Of a stretch of 64,000 bases of DNA, positions 31,845 to 40,125 are shown piece after piece. This stretch comes from VAZQ01 sp963702695 (GTDB lineage: Bacteria; Pseudomonadota; Alphaproteobacteria; Rhizobiales; Xanthobacteraceae): contig CAVPDS010000004.1 of the NCBI GenBank assembly GCA_963702695.1, positions 24,723-88,722 of the forward strand, read 5' to 3'. Position 1 is the first letter of the stretch, and every line of letters begins with the position of its first letter. Position numbers and translations under genes: made by a program. A model generated the notes under the pieces. It was given only the letters and a program-made list of their open reading frames with translations. It was not told the origin of the DNA and made no database searches.

Positions 31845-34466
31845 CTATTCGCGGGGCGCGAGAAGCAAGGTCCGCGCCACACGGAATCCGATCCTTTCCT
31901 GCCGTTCAGTCGTGAGCTCCCAGCTTCTTGCGGCCGACCTCAGGTCGCGCGGCTCATCGGACCAGGCACCCCCGCGAATGACATGGCGGCTACAGTCGCC
32001 TGTGGTCCGAGCACTGCCGTCATGGGGCAGCCCGGCAAGCGTGTCGTTCCAGCAATCCTCCACCCACTCGCGCACATTGCCGTGTACGTGCAGGAGGCCA
32101 AATGGATTGGCTTCGCCGGTATCAGCCAGCACTGTCCGCGCCTGCTTCTGCGCCTTTGGGCTGCCGAGATACGATATGTTCCAATTGTAGTTCGCACGGT
32201 CGGGGGCGATATCGCGCCCGAACCAGAACGGCGTGGATGGGCAGGCGCCAGAGGCGCATCCTCGGGCGGCGAACTCCCACTCCGACTCCGACAACAAACG
32301 GTAGGTCGCGCCGGTCTTGCGTGACAGCCATTCGACGTATGCCTTGGCGTCCTGCCAGGAGACGAAGATGACCGGATGCCTGCCGGTGCCGAAGTCGAAG
32401 TCACCGGGCCGATAGGCGTTGCAGCCACCCTCGGCGATGCACGCCGACCATTCGTCAAAGGTGACTTCACTGCGCCCGGCTGCAAAGGCGTGGCCAATCG
32501 TGACTTCCTGCTGAGGACCTTCGTGTTCGTTATGGCCACTCTCGTTGATTGGCGACCCAATCAGGGTCCGACCGGCGGGAACAACCGTCATCACTGGGCA
32601 ACGCTCACACTCCCTGAACAAATGCAGCCCGGTGCCGAGGACATCGGCGTTCGCCGGCGCGGCGGCAAGGATTGTCGCGGTCGCGGGCGGCTGTGGCTGC
32701 GCCACAGCAGTGCTGTTCGCTGGCGGCGCCGGCGGCGGTGTGGGTAATGCCAATCGGTTGGGCGCCGGCGGATCGGGAGGGGTAGCGCTGGGAGCAGGAA
32801 CGGCTGTCGCTTTTGACGGGGCGCCGGCGGGCGGTTCCTGCGGGCCGGGGTTTGTTGGCAATGCCGCTGGTGACGGCGAAGCAGCGGGCGGCTTTGCAGG
32901 CAAGGACAAATCAGCCGGTGGCGATACCGCCTGCGGCGATGGCGTTGAGGGCGGTGAAGGCCCCTGCGACGGCGGATCCGCAGGGGGCAATGCGGCTCGC
33001 GGCGATGGAGCCGCGGGCAGCAGAACTACCTGCGAGGACGATTCGGTGGCTGCCGGCGCTGCCTTCGAGGCGGATTGTGCAGGCAACGGATTTTCTTGTT
33101 GCCGCAAATTCGGACTCAGTGTTTGCAAGCCGAACCATCCGGCAAAGGCGAGCAAGCAAGCCGCGCCGGCCAGGCCAATCGGAATGATCAGCCGCCCGCG
33201 GGGCGCAGCGGGACCAGGTGGACCTAGCGTCGGATCGCGAGCGGACGCCTGCCGCTGGTCAACGGCGGCTTGCGCCGGAGGACGATCGTTCCGGGGCGCG
33301 CGGCGAGGGCCAGGAGCCTCGCCCATCGACCGCATGCCGCCGCGCAACTTGTCCCGCGGGAGAACGCCGAGCCGGGCCAGCGCGGCCTTGAGACCGGGGC
33401 GGTCGTTCACAAGAAGCGTATGAAACTCGCCGAACGGCGGATTGATCGACCCGATATCGAGATCGCTCAACCGCATCGGAATGAGTTTGTTGCCGGCGCG
33501 GCTGGCCTCGTCATAGACCCAGTCCGAGTCGACGGAAGCCTCGCTCCAGAGCACAATCACGGCCCGCGCAGCCTCGATGGCAGCCAGCGTCGCTTTGCGG
33601 AACCGCTCGCCGCCTTTGATCTTCTGGTCCCACCAGACGCTGTATCCTTCGGCCTCAAGATCGCGCGCGAGCGCGTCGATCAGCGAGAGGTCGGCCCGTG
33701 AATAGGAAATGAAGATGTCGCCTGCGCTTTCCGAGTTGGAGTCCGGCTCCTGCGGCACCAGGAAGATCGGATCGGCGCCGAGCGACCCATAAAGGTGCGG
33801 CTCCTGGACGCCACCGGTCGCCTTGAGGACGGCGTCGCGCACGTAGCGAAACAGGAACCCGACCTCGAGGCCGGGCTTTGCCAGATATTCAAGGAGCGCC
33901 GCAGCGAACGGACTGTGAAGGCCCTCTCCGTCGCGGGCCACGGTCCCGCTTTTGGCGGCATAGGCGACCAGCACATTTCCGCCAGGCGCCACATCAGCGA
34001 GCCCGTGGCCGACTGAGCGCGTGCGCGCCGAGCGCACCATGCGCGACCGAAACATGTTGTCGCGGCAGGCGTCCAGAATCACGAGCCGCAGCCGGCTGGC
34101 GCCGTCGACCGAATTCAGCAACTGATCGAGGGAGATGGCCTCGAATGCAATGTCGCGGTCATGCTCGAGCTTTGCGTCGACCGGGACCAGATAATTTACG
34201 CCGTCGACCTCGATGCCATGGCCGGCATAGTAAACCACCGCAATGTCGGCGCCGTCCGCCGTACGGCTGAACGCCTGGATGGCGCGCCGCATGGCCTCGA
34301 AACCCAAGTTCTGATGGTCGATGATCTGGTCGAAGCCGGCCGCGCTCAGCCGCTCCGCGATTCCCAGCGCGTCGTTGCCCGGGTTGAGCAACGGGGCCGC
34401 ATGCTCATAGGCACAATTGCCAATAACCAATGCGACCCGCGTTTGCGCCGGTCTAACCTCCGCCAT
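31845..34466 (-). CDS. Caspase - TIR - transmembrane - FGE/SUMF1 fusion protein
   Basis: About 873 residues from ATG 34466 (GAGGGC upstream); the frame is open for 96 more codons but that part looks non-coding. Domains in order: caspase-like C14 (about 8-235) with His83 in VVYYAGHGIEVDG and Cys134 in LVILDACRDN; TIR (about 250-360) with DIFISYSRADLSLIDAL, YSVWWDQKIKGGERF and a candidate catalytic Glu320 in DWVYDEASRA; a basic stretch then one membrane helix (about 426-449); a proline-rich linker (about 453-604); and an FGE-sulfatase/SUMF1 domain (about 614-869) with PVIFVSWQDAKAYVEWLS, LLSESEWEFAARG, GNVREWVEDCW and IRGGAWSD. Positive charges before the helix suggest caspase and TIR inside and FGE outside. 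That is a receptor-like layout. First gene of the minus-strand island. Confidence 0.9.
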   Translation of the reverse strand: MAEVRPAQTRVALVIGNCAYEHAAPLLNPGNDALGIAERLSAAGFDQIIDHQNLGFEAMRRAIQAFSRTADGADIAVVYYAGHGIEVDGVNYLVPVDAKLEHDRDIAFEAISLDQLLNSVDGASRLRLVILDACRDNMFRSRMVRSARTRSVGHGLADVAPGGNVLVAYAAKSGTVARDGEGLHSPFAAALLEYLAKPGLEVGFLFRYVRDAVLKATGGVQEPHLYGSLGADPIFLVPQEPDSNSESAGDIFISYSRADLSLIDALARDLEAEGYSVWWDQKIKGGERFRKATLAAIEAARAVIVLWSEASVDSDWVYDEASRAGNKLIPMRLSDLDIGSINPPFGEFHTLLVNDRPGLKAALARLGVLPRDKLRGGMRSMGEAPGPRRAPRNDRPPAQAAVDQRQASARDPTLGPPGPAAPRGRLIIPIGLAGAACLLAFAGWFGLQTLSPNLRQQENPLPAQSASKAAPAATESSSQVVLLPAAPSPRAALPPADPPSQGPSPPSTPSPQAVSPPADLSLPAKPPAASPSPAALPTNPGPQEPPAGAPSKATAVPAPSATPPDPPAPNRLALPTPPPAPPANSTAVAQPQPPATATILAAAPANADVLGTGLHLFRECERCPVMTVVPAGRTLIGSPINESGHNEHEGPQQEVTIGHAFAAGRSEVTFDEWSACIAEGGCNAYRPGDFDFGTGRHPVIFVSWQDAKAYVEWLSRKTGATYRLLSESEWEFAARGCASGACPSTPFWFGRDIAPDRANYNWNISYLGSPKAQKQARTVLADTGEANPFGLLHVHGNVREWVEDCWNDTLAGLPHDGSARTTGDCSRHVIRGGAWSDEPRDLRSAARSWELTTERQERIGFRVARTLLLAPRE

Positions 34467-34955
34467 CGAAGCCCTCACAGACAGCAGCCGAGCGAGCCTG
34501 CTCTCCTTTTTGGCCCCTCCGCTTCGCATGCAATTTTTGAGCATACCAATTTGACGGCTGGCCGTCATCCGCCGCCCGCAAGCATGCTTAGTGCGCCTCC
34601 CATGGAAGCGTTTCGTTCGAGCGGACTGGACCATCCTCGTGTCAGTGTCGTCACCATGCCGAGCGAGGTACGCACGAAGCTCCGACGACGCGCCGCGTCC
34701 TAACGATTTTCCGACGTCCGCATTGAGATTTTCGACCGAGCGCCCAAAGCTCAAGGTCCAGCCCGTTCAACTGCCACTTGCTCGTTTGCCATCGGGATGG
34801 TCGCCCTGGCCGAGAACCCGGCGGTTGCAAAATGGCTTCCACACCGGGATATTTCAGGTCGCTGCAGGAAAAGAGAAAAAGAGGCGGCGTGCCTGCCACC
34901 GGCGAGCACGCGAACTGCATCAGCCCATCGGTTCACGATGAGAGGGAGGATAAAG
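34467..34955. other. Divergent intergenic region, no gene called
   Basis: The 489 bases between the caspase-TIR gene and the first secreted paralogue hold promoters for both. Overlapping frames on either strand (34591-34941 plus, 34651-34920 minus) have no ribosome sites and no family likeness. AGGGAGGATAAAG before 34956 is the ribosome site of the next gene. Confidence 0.45.
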
Positions 34956-35765
34956 ATGCTTTACCGATGTTCGATCAGCGCATTCGCGCTCGCGGGCGCG
35001 CTTTGCGTCACGACCGCTGGCGCCTGGGCCTGGGACGACTCAAAATACCCCGACTTCAGCGGGCAGTGGCGTCCGATCGGCGGGCCAGGTCGGTTCGCCC
35101 GCGACCAGAATGCTCCGCTCACGCCGGAGTATCAGGCCATCTTCGACGCCACCAAGTCCGAAGGCGGACAGGGCACGAGCAACATGACGTATGTCTGCTT
35201 CTCGCCGGGCATGCCGCGCGCCACCAATGGCTATGGCGAGATCGAATTCGTCATAGCACCGACGACCTTCCACGTTCTGGTCGACCATATCTACGACAAT
35301 CGCCGGATCTTCACGGACGGACGCCCTTGGCCGGAGCCGATGATACCGACCCTCCTGGGTTATTCGATCGGCCAGTGGATCGATACGGACGGGGACGGCA
35401 AATACGACGTGCTCGAGGTCGAGACGCGCGGCTTCCGCGGTCCGCGTGCTTTCGACGCGACCGGCCTTCCTCTGCATCACGACAACCAGACGATCGTCAA
35501 GGAAAAGCTTTACATCGACAGCAAGGATCCCAACGTCGCCCATGACGAGGTCACCGTGATCGACCACGCGCTCACGCATCCATGGACAGTCGTGAAGAAC
35601 TACCGACGCAACCCATCTCCCCGTCCGATCTGGACGGAAGAGAACTGTCCCGAAACCAACAATCATGTCCGCGTCGGCAACGACGACTACATGGTGAGCG
35701 CCGATGGCTTCCTGATGCCTACCGCAAAAGGCCAGAAGGCTCCGGATCTGAAGTATTTCAAGTAG
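34956..35765 (+). CDS. Secreted paralogue 1 of a six-member family of unknown function
   Basis: The 269-residue protein has a signal peptide ending near AWAW and the family blocks in order: KYPDFSGQWRPIG, APLTPEYQAIFDA, CFSPGMPRA, RRIFTDGRPWP, GYSIGQWIDTDGDGKYDVLEVETRGFRGPR, LPLHHDNQTIVKEKLYID, DEVTVIDHALTHPWTVVKNYRR and a C-terminal SADGFLMP...PDLKYFK. An EF-hand-like loop (DTDGDGKYD) is present. Strong AGGGAGG before ATG 34956. Five relatives occur within the next 12 kb. I do not recognise a named family; a periplasmic location is certain enough from the signal, function is unknown. Confidence 0.8.
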   Translation: MLYRCSISAFALAGALCVTTAGAWAWDDSKYPDFSGQWRPIGGPGRFARDQNAPLTPEYQAIFDATKSEGGQGTSNMTYVCFSPGMPRATNGYGEIEFVIAPTTFHVLVDHIYDNRRIFTDGRPWPEPMIPTLLGYSIGQWIDTDGDGKYDVLEVETRGFRGPRAFDATGLPLHHDNQTIVKEKLYIDSKDPNVAHDEVTVIDHALTHPWTVVKNYRRNPSPRPIWTEENCPETNNHVRVGNDDYMVSADGFLMPTAKGQKAPDLKYFK

Positions 35766-36073
35766 GCCTCACCGTGCTGCCCCGTCTACTCGCCATCACC
35801 AAGGAGGTGATCGGGATAGCAGCGCTGTTTGCTGCGGTGCAAGAGTCCGAAAAGTGGCCCTGGGGCATCCAATTCCCTGCCCGTCCAGGGTGGATTAGTG
35901 CAGCCGCAGCCCTACCCTACCAATTCCGCCATACGAACTAAAACAACGCCTGCTTCCGACGCTAATTCACGTCAACTCGATCGGACGCCGCAGAGCTTCC
36001 GGTCAGTGATTCGACAATGTAATCGCGTTACTACAAATCAACCGCCGGCCAGAAGAGAAGCTCTCTCTTGTGG
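35766..36073. other. Intergenic stretch with a tRNA-Leu-like 15-base relic
   Basis: No gene is supported; a plus-strand frame runs to 35941 but looks non-coding. On the minus strand 35931-35917 reads TGGCGGAATTGGTAG, the 5' D-arm text of many tRNA-Leu genes. No cloverleaf can be completed around it. This is probably a relic of a tRNA or a past integration site. Confidence 0.35.
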
Positions 36074-36523
36074 TCATTTTTCCTGGGACACCGCAGGTTG
36101 CTGCTGGCTCTCCCCGGGCTGCCACGGGACCAGCCCTGCGGGCGGCACCGGCTCGTTCCGCGCCGGCATGAACGCGTCGAGCTGAACCTTGACATTGTGC
36201 AGCATCGTTTCGAGCACGGCGTAGTCGCCCGTCTTGCGATCGATGACCCGCTCCAGCTCGGCACAGCGCTGGCGCAGACCCGCGATTTCGTGATCACGCA
36301 TGGTGATCTCGACTTCCAGCAGATGCAGCCGGTTCTCGGCGCGGCCCAGCTCTTCGGCCAGCCGCGTGCTTTCCTCCCGAATTCTCTGATATTCGGCCAG
36401 GCCCGCCTCGACCACCTGCACGCTGCGCTCGGTTAGCGGCATTTGCTCGATCACGCTGATTTTCTTTCTGGCATCCCGATGATCGATGGCACCCATTCCG
36501 CCTTTCTGCACTACCTCAGTCAT
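36074..36523 (-). CDS. Hypothetical coiled-coil protein
   Basis: A 149-residue protein dominated by a coiled coil (about residues 35-110: AEYQRIREESTRLAEELGRAENRLHLLEVEITMRDHEIAGLRQRCAELERV in heptads) with a Pro/Gln-rich tail. There is no signal peptide or membrane helix. Composition and codon use fit a real gene. No family identified. It is flanked by two of the secreted paralogues but nothing links it to them. Confidence 0.6.
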   Translation of the reverse strand: MTEVVQKGGMGAIDHRDARKKISVIEQMPLTERSVQVVEAGLAEYQRIREESTRLAEELGRAENRLHLLEVEITMRDHEIAGLRQRCAELERVIDRKTGDYAVLETMLHNVKVQLDAFMPARNEPVPPAGLVPWQPGESQQQPAVSQEK

Positions 36524-36871
36524 ACACCCCTCCTTTGCCCCAAGGTCCTCGAACCCCCGATCTCGTCACGCCGGCAATTCTTGTTCGCAACGAAGGCTAA
36601 GATGCGGCAGGTGGCAGAAAGGCCCATCGCGTATGTGGACACCGGCGGGCTCCGACATGGGAACCGGAGGTCGCCGAAATGGGCGGCACGCCACCACACC
36701 TGTACCAGGGTGCGGCAGTGACCGAGCGATATCCAGCGAGAGCGCTGATGACGACCGGTAAGGAGGCGAAAAAGCGTAGCCCGGATGGAACCCGAGCGAC
36801 ATCCGGGTTCCGGCGCGACATCCGCCCCCCGGATTTCGCTTACCCGCTCCGCAAACCAGCGCCCCCCCATC
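36524..36871. other. Intergenic stretch with a dispersed palindrome
   Basis: At 36777-36813 lies GTAGCCCGGATGG...CATCCGGGTTCC, an inverted repeat known as a dispersed element in this bacterial group. A second copy is at about 37796-37825. No gene is supported in the remaining bases. Confidence 0.5.
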
Positions 36872-37720
36872 TCACTTTGGCGCCGGCGCGAAATACCGCA
36901 GGTCCGGCGGCTTCTGGTTCTTCCTTGCCGGCATCAGAAGGCCGGCGCCGCTCAAGATGTAGTTCGTCTGATTGAGGAAGACGTGATGATTGTTCTCGGT
37001 GCACTGGGTCTCGACCCAGAGCTCGGGTCCGCGAACGCGGAGATAGTTGCGAGTCACGCGCCAGGGACGCGTCAATGCATCATCGATCGCCGTCACCTCG
37101 TCGTGCATGAGGTTGGGGTTGTCCAGGTCGCGGGAGATGCGCTCCAGCAGCACCGCGCGCTGATCCTTGTGGAAGGGGATTCCGCTGCTGTCGTAGCTGT
37201 GCGGGTTCTTCAGGCCGCGGGTCTCGACGATAAGCGTATCGTAGCGGCCGTCGCCGTCGGCATCCTCCCATTTTCCGATCGAATAGCCGGCGTAGCTGGG
37301 CGGTAGCGGTGCCGGCCAGTCGCGGCCGTCGGTGTAGATGCGGCGGAAGAAGTTGAACAGCTCACCGAAGATGTAGGTGGTCTCGCCGGTGATGATGAAT
37401 TGCAGCGGCATGATGCCGATCATGCCGCGCGGCATCCCCGGCGGAAAGCAGCGATAGGTCGGGTCGGAGCCTTGTCCGCCGGCGGCCTGATCGGCGAGGC
37501 CGGCTTCGAAGATCGCCTGATATTCTGGAGTGAGCGGCGGCTCCTCGCCACGACCCAGTCGCTTGGTCGGGTCCCAGGCATTGCCGCCGCCCGGACCGGG
37601 CCGCTGCCACTGGCCTCTCCAGTCCGGATATTTCGCCTCGTCATGCGCGTGCGCGCGTGGGATGCCGGCGGCGAACGTCGCCAGCAGCGCGAAAGTGCCG
37701 ATCACGGCTGCGTAGCGCAT
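36872..37720 (-). CDS. Secreted paralogue 2 of the six-member family
   Basis: A 282-residue protein with a signal peptide (MRYAAVIGTFALLATFAAGIPRAHA). Family blocks: KYPDWRGQWQRP, WDPTKRLGRGEEPPLTPEYQAIFEA, CFPPGMPRGM, RRIYTDGRDWP, GYSIGKWEDADGDGRYDTLIVETRGLKNP, DEVTAIDDALTRPWRVTRNY and LMPARKNQKPPDLRYF. The EF-hand-like loop DADGDGRYD is kept. Start ATG 37720 is set by AAGGAG 11 bases upstream; the frame is open a further 36 codons. It diverges most in the middle (HKDQRAVLLERISRDL instead of the DNQT...KE..YLD block). Function unknown. Confidence 0.8.
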   Translation of the reverse strand: MRYAAVIGTFALLATFAAGIPRAHAHDEAKYPDWRGQWQRPGPGGGNAWDPTKRLGRGEEPPLTPEYQAIFEAGLADQAAGGQGSDPTYRCFPPGMPRGMIGIMPLQFIITGETTYIFGELFNFFRRIYTDGRDWPAPLPPSYAGYSIGKWEDADGDGRYDTLIVETRGLKNPHSYDSSGIPFHKDQRAVLLERISRDLDNPNLMHDEVTAIDDALTRPWRVTRNYLRVRGPELWVETQCTENNHHVFLNQTNYILSGAGLLMPARKNQKPPDLRYFAPAPK

Positions 37721-38084
37721 CGCGGATTCTCCTTGCGGCCGATCGGAGGTTACTGCGCCGGCGACAAAAGTCCATTCCGCGGAGGAACCGGACAGTAGCC
37801 CGGATGAGCGAAGCGACATCCGGGTCAAACGGTTGATGCGCTGTGATTAAGCGAGCCCGCCTATCGCTTCGCTCATGCGGGCGACAAGTTGCACTGAGCG
37901 CTCTTGGGACTCATTGCCCTTGGATCAGAATCGAGCGGAGGGGGATTAACGAAGTGTAATCCGCCATAAGCGAACCCAATCGCAGCGTGAGCCGACGAAT
38001 TAGCATGCCGTTCGCTTTGGACGGCAGGGCGAGAGCGGGGCGACGACATCACGGTGGGGGCCGAGTCTCACCTGGGGAGAGTTG
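37721..38084. repeat. Intergenic region with dispersed repeats
   Basis: It contains GTAGCCCGGATGAGCGAAGC...ACATCCGGGTC around 37796-37825 and further hairpins: GCCCGCCTATCGC near 37857, and GGATTA / TAATCC near 37940-37965. These are typical of the repeat families that fill gaps in Bradyrhizobium-like genomes. No gene. GGGGAGA at 38074-38080 is the ribosome site of the next gene. Confidence 0.5.
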
Positions 38085-39920
38085 GTGAAGCACATGCCCT
38101 TCAAATCGATCGATGTTCCCGCAGCCGCTGGCACCTATGTCTACATCTCGGTCGACGGCGTCGATGCCGCCAGTGAGGCCGTCGGGAATTACGGCAGCGT
38201 TGACGGCGACGGTGACGGCACCTTCCATGGTTTTGTCGCCACCAGCAGCAATGGCACGACCTACGATCCTCCCGGATCGAGCAACACCGATGTGGTTGGC
38301 ATAACCCCCACTGGCACCATCTTTGGAGATTATGTCGACTTTGCCAACAGGCAGCACGGATTCATCGACAGCAATGGCGTCACCACGCCGTTCAATATTT
38401 TCTTGGCTCTCGGCACCACGATTTCCGGTGCTACCGACGCCGGACTGATTTTCGGAGACTTTGTCGACAGCACAAACCACGTCAACGGATTCATCGACAA
38501 CAACGGCAGCTTTGCATTGGTCGATGTACCCGGAGCCGCCAGTACCTCGGTTGCCGGCGTCAACGCCGCCGGCGAGATCGTCGGAACGACGACCGACACG
38601 GGCGACCACGCCCATGGGTTCATCGACAACAACGGCGTCTTTACGACGTTCGATCCTCCCGGCTCGTTCTACACGAGCGTTGTCGGAGTCAGCGCCGCCG
38701 GCGTCGTCGTCGGAAACTATGAGGATGGCGCCAGCAACAATCAAGGATTCATCGACGACCACGGCGTCATTGCGACGATCGATATACCTGGGGCCGCCAG
38801 CGTCGGCGTTTCCGGACTCAACGACGCCGGCGAGATCGTCGGATATTTTATCGACGGCAGCGAACACGTCCATGGGTTCGTCGACAACAACGGTTCCATT
38901 GCGACAATCGACGTGCCCGGAGCTTCTGAAACCGACGTCTTGGGCATCAACGCCTCCGGCGCGATCTTCGGATACTATAACAACAGCACGGGCCAACATG
39001 GTTTTGTCGGCGATGCCGGATCAGCGGTTCCGGTCTCGCCGCCTTCGAGCGGGCCCGCCAAGGGCGAGATCCTTTGGCAGAACGACAGCGGCCAGGCCGC
39101 GGTCTGGCTGATGAACGGGACCAGCCCGGTCACCCAGAGCACGGTCGGCGCCAATCCGGGGCCGAGCTGGCACGTCGAAGGCACAGGTGATTTCAACGGC
39201 GACGGCAAGAGCGACATCCTGTGGCAGAACGACAGCGGCCAGGCCGCGGTCTGGCTAATGGACGGGACCAGCCCGGTCACCCAGAGCACGGTCGGCGCCA
39301 ATCCGGGACCGAGCTGGCACATCGAAGGCACGGGCGATTTCAACGGCGACGGCAAGAGCGACTTCCTGTGGCAGAACGACAGCGGCCAAGCCGCCGTCTG
39401 GCTGATGAATGGGATCACCCCGATCGGCCAGAGCACGGTGGGCGCCAATCCGGGGCCGACCTGGCACCTCGAGGGCACGGGTGACTTCAACGGCGACGGC
39501 AAGAGCGACTTCCTGTGGCAGAACGACAGTGGCCAGGCCGCGGTCTGGCTGATGAATGGGATCACCCCGATCGGCCAGAGCACGGTCGGCGCCAATCCAG
39601 GGCCGACCTGGCACATCGAGGGCGCCGGCGACTTCAACGGTGACGGCAAGAGCGATATCCTGTGGCAGAACGATAATGGACAAGCCGCAGTCTGGCTGAT
39701 GGATGGCATTACCCCGATCGGCCAGACCACGGTCGGCGCCAATCCGGGGCCGGCCTGGCACATAGCGGGTGTCAGCGACCTCAACGGCGACGGCAAGAGC
39801 GACATCATTTGGCAGAACGACAACGGTCAGGCCGCCGCCTGGCTGATGGACGGCACAACGCCCGTGGGCACGGCCAACGCCGGCGACAACCCCGGCACCG
39901 ACTGGCACATCATCGCCTAG
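38085..39920 (+). CDS. HAF-repeat plus FG-GAP/VCBS-like repeat protein
   Basis: About 611 residues in two repeat halves. The N-terminal half (to about residue 315) has some six HAF-type repeats of about 46 residues with DVPGA..T.V.GINA.GEI.G.Y....H.HGF.DNNG. The C-terminal half has five full 49-residue repeats and one partial repeat of the form ILWQNDSGQAAVWLM...GDFNGDGKSD, where DFNGDGKSD is a calcium-binding loop. The likely start is GTG 38085, five bases after GGGGAG; ATG 38094 is the alternative. No signal peptide is visible, so if secreted it would use another route such as type I secretion. It is probably an extracellular beta-propeller/adhesin-like protein. No secretion genes nearby. 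Confidence 0.8.
   Translation: MKHMPFKSIDVPAAAGTYVYISVDGVDAASEAVGNYGSVDGDGDGTFHGFVATSSNGTTYDPPGSSNTDVVGITPTGTIFGDYVDFANRQHGFIDSNGVTTPFNIFLALGTTISGATDAGLIFGDFVDSTNHVNGFIDNNGSFALVDVPGAASTSVAGVNAAGEIVGTTTDTGDHAHGFIDNNGVFTTFDPPGSFYTSVVGVSAAGVVVGNYEDGASNNQGFIDDHGVIATIDIPGAASVGVSGLNDAGEIVGYFIDGSEHVHGFVDNNGSIATIDVPGASETDVLGINASGAIFGYYNNSTGQHGFVGDAGSAVPVSPPSSGPAKGEILWQNDSGQAAVWLMNGTSPVTQSTVGANPGPSWHVEGTGDFNGDGKSDILWQNDSGQAAVWLMDGTSPVTQSTVGANPGPSWHIEGTGDFNGDGKSDFLWQNDSGQAAVWLMNGITPIGQSTVGANPGPTWHLEGTGDFNGDGKSDFLWQNDSGQAAVWLMNGITPIGQSTVGANPGPTWHIEGAGDFNGDGKSDILWQNDNGQAAVWLMDGITPIGQTTVGANPGPAWHIAGVSDLNGDGKSDIIWQNDNGQAAAWLMDGTTPVGTANAGDNPGTDWHIIA
39069..39917 (+). repeat. 147-bp tandem coding repeats
   Basis: Five complete 147-bp units begin at 39069, 39216, 39363, 39510 and 39657, with a shorter sixth at 39804. 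They encode the 49-residue FG-GAP-like repeats. Neighbouring units are nearly identical at the nucleotide level, especially units 1/2 and 3/4, which points to recent duplication or homogenisation. Confidence 0.9.
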
Positions 39921-40125
39921 ACCAGGTCTCATCGAACAAGCGCCCGCATTTCACTTCGCTCGCGGCCACGATGCGGAACGAGAAACCACTGCGGCGGCGG
40001 GGCCGTCGGGAGCGACTGCGGCCCCCAACGGAAATCCGCCGCCGCCGCTTGTTCTCCAGGGAACCCGGCTGCGCCCCTGGGCGTTCAATCGCTGCACTGA
40101 GATGCGCCAAAGATCAACGAGCGCA

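Noticed and set aside
34467..34754. 96 extra codons at the N-terminus of the caspase-TIR-FGE protein
   Set aside because: The added residues (RTKRFHGRRTKHACGRR...) look like translated non-coding DNA, and ATG 34466 has a ribosome site right before the caspase domain.
39069..39917. Regular repeats considered as a CRISPR array
   Set aside because: The units are 147 bp, abut each other and encode in-frame 49-residue protein repeats; there are no spacers.
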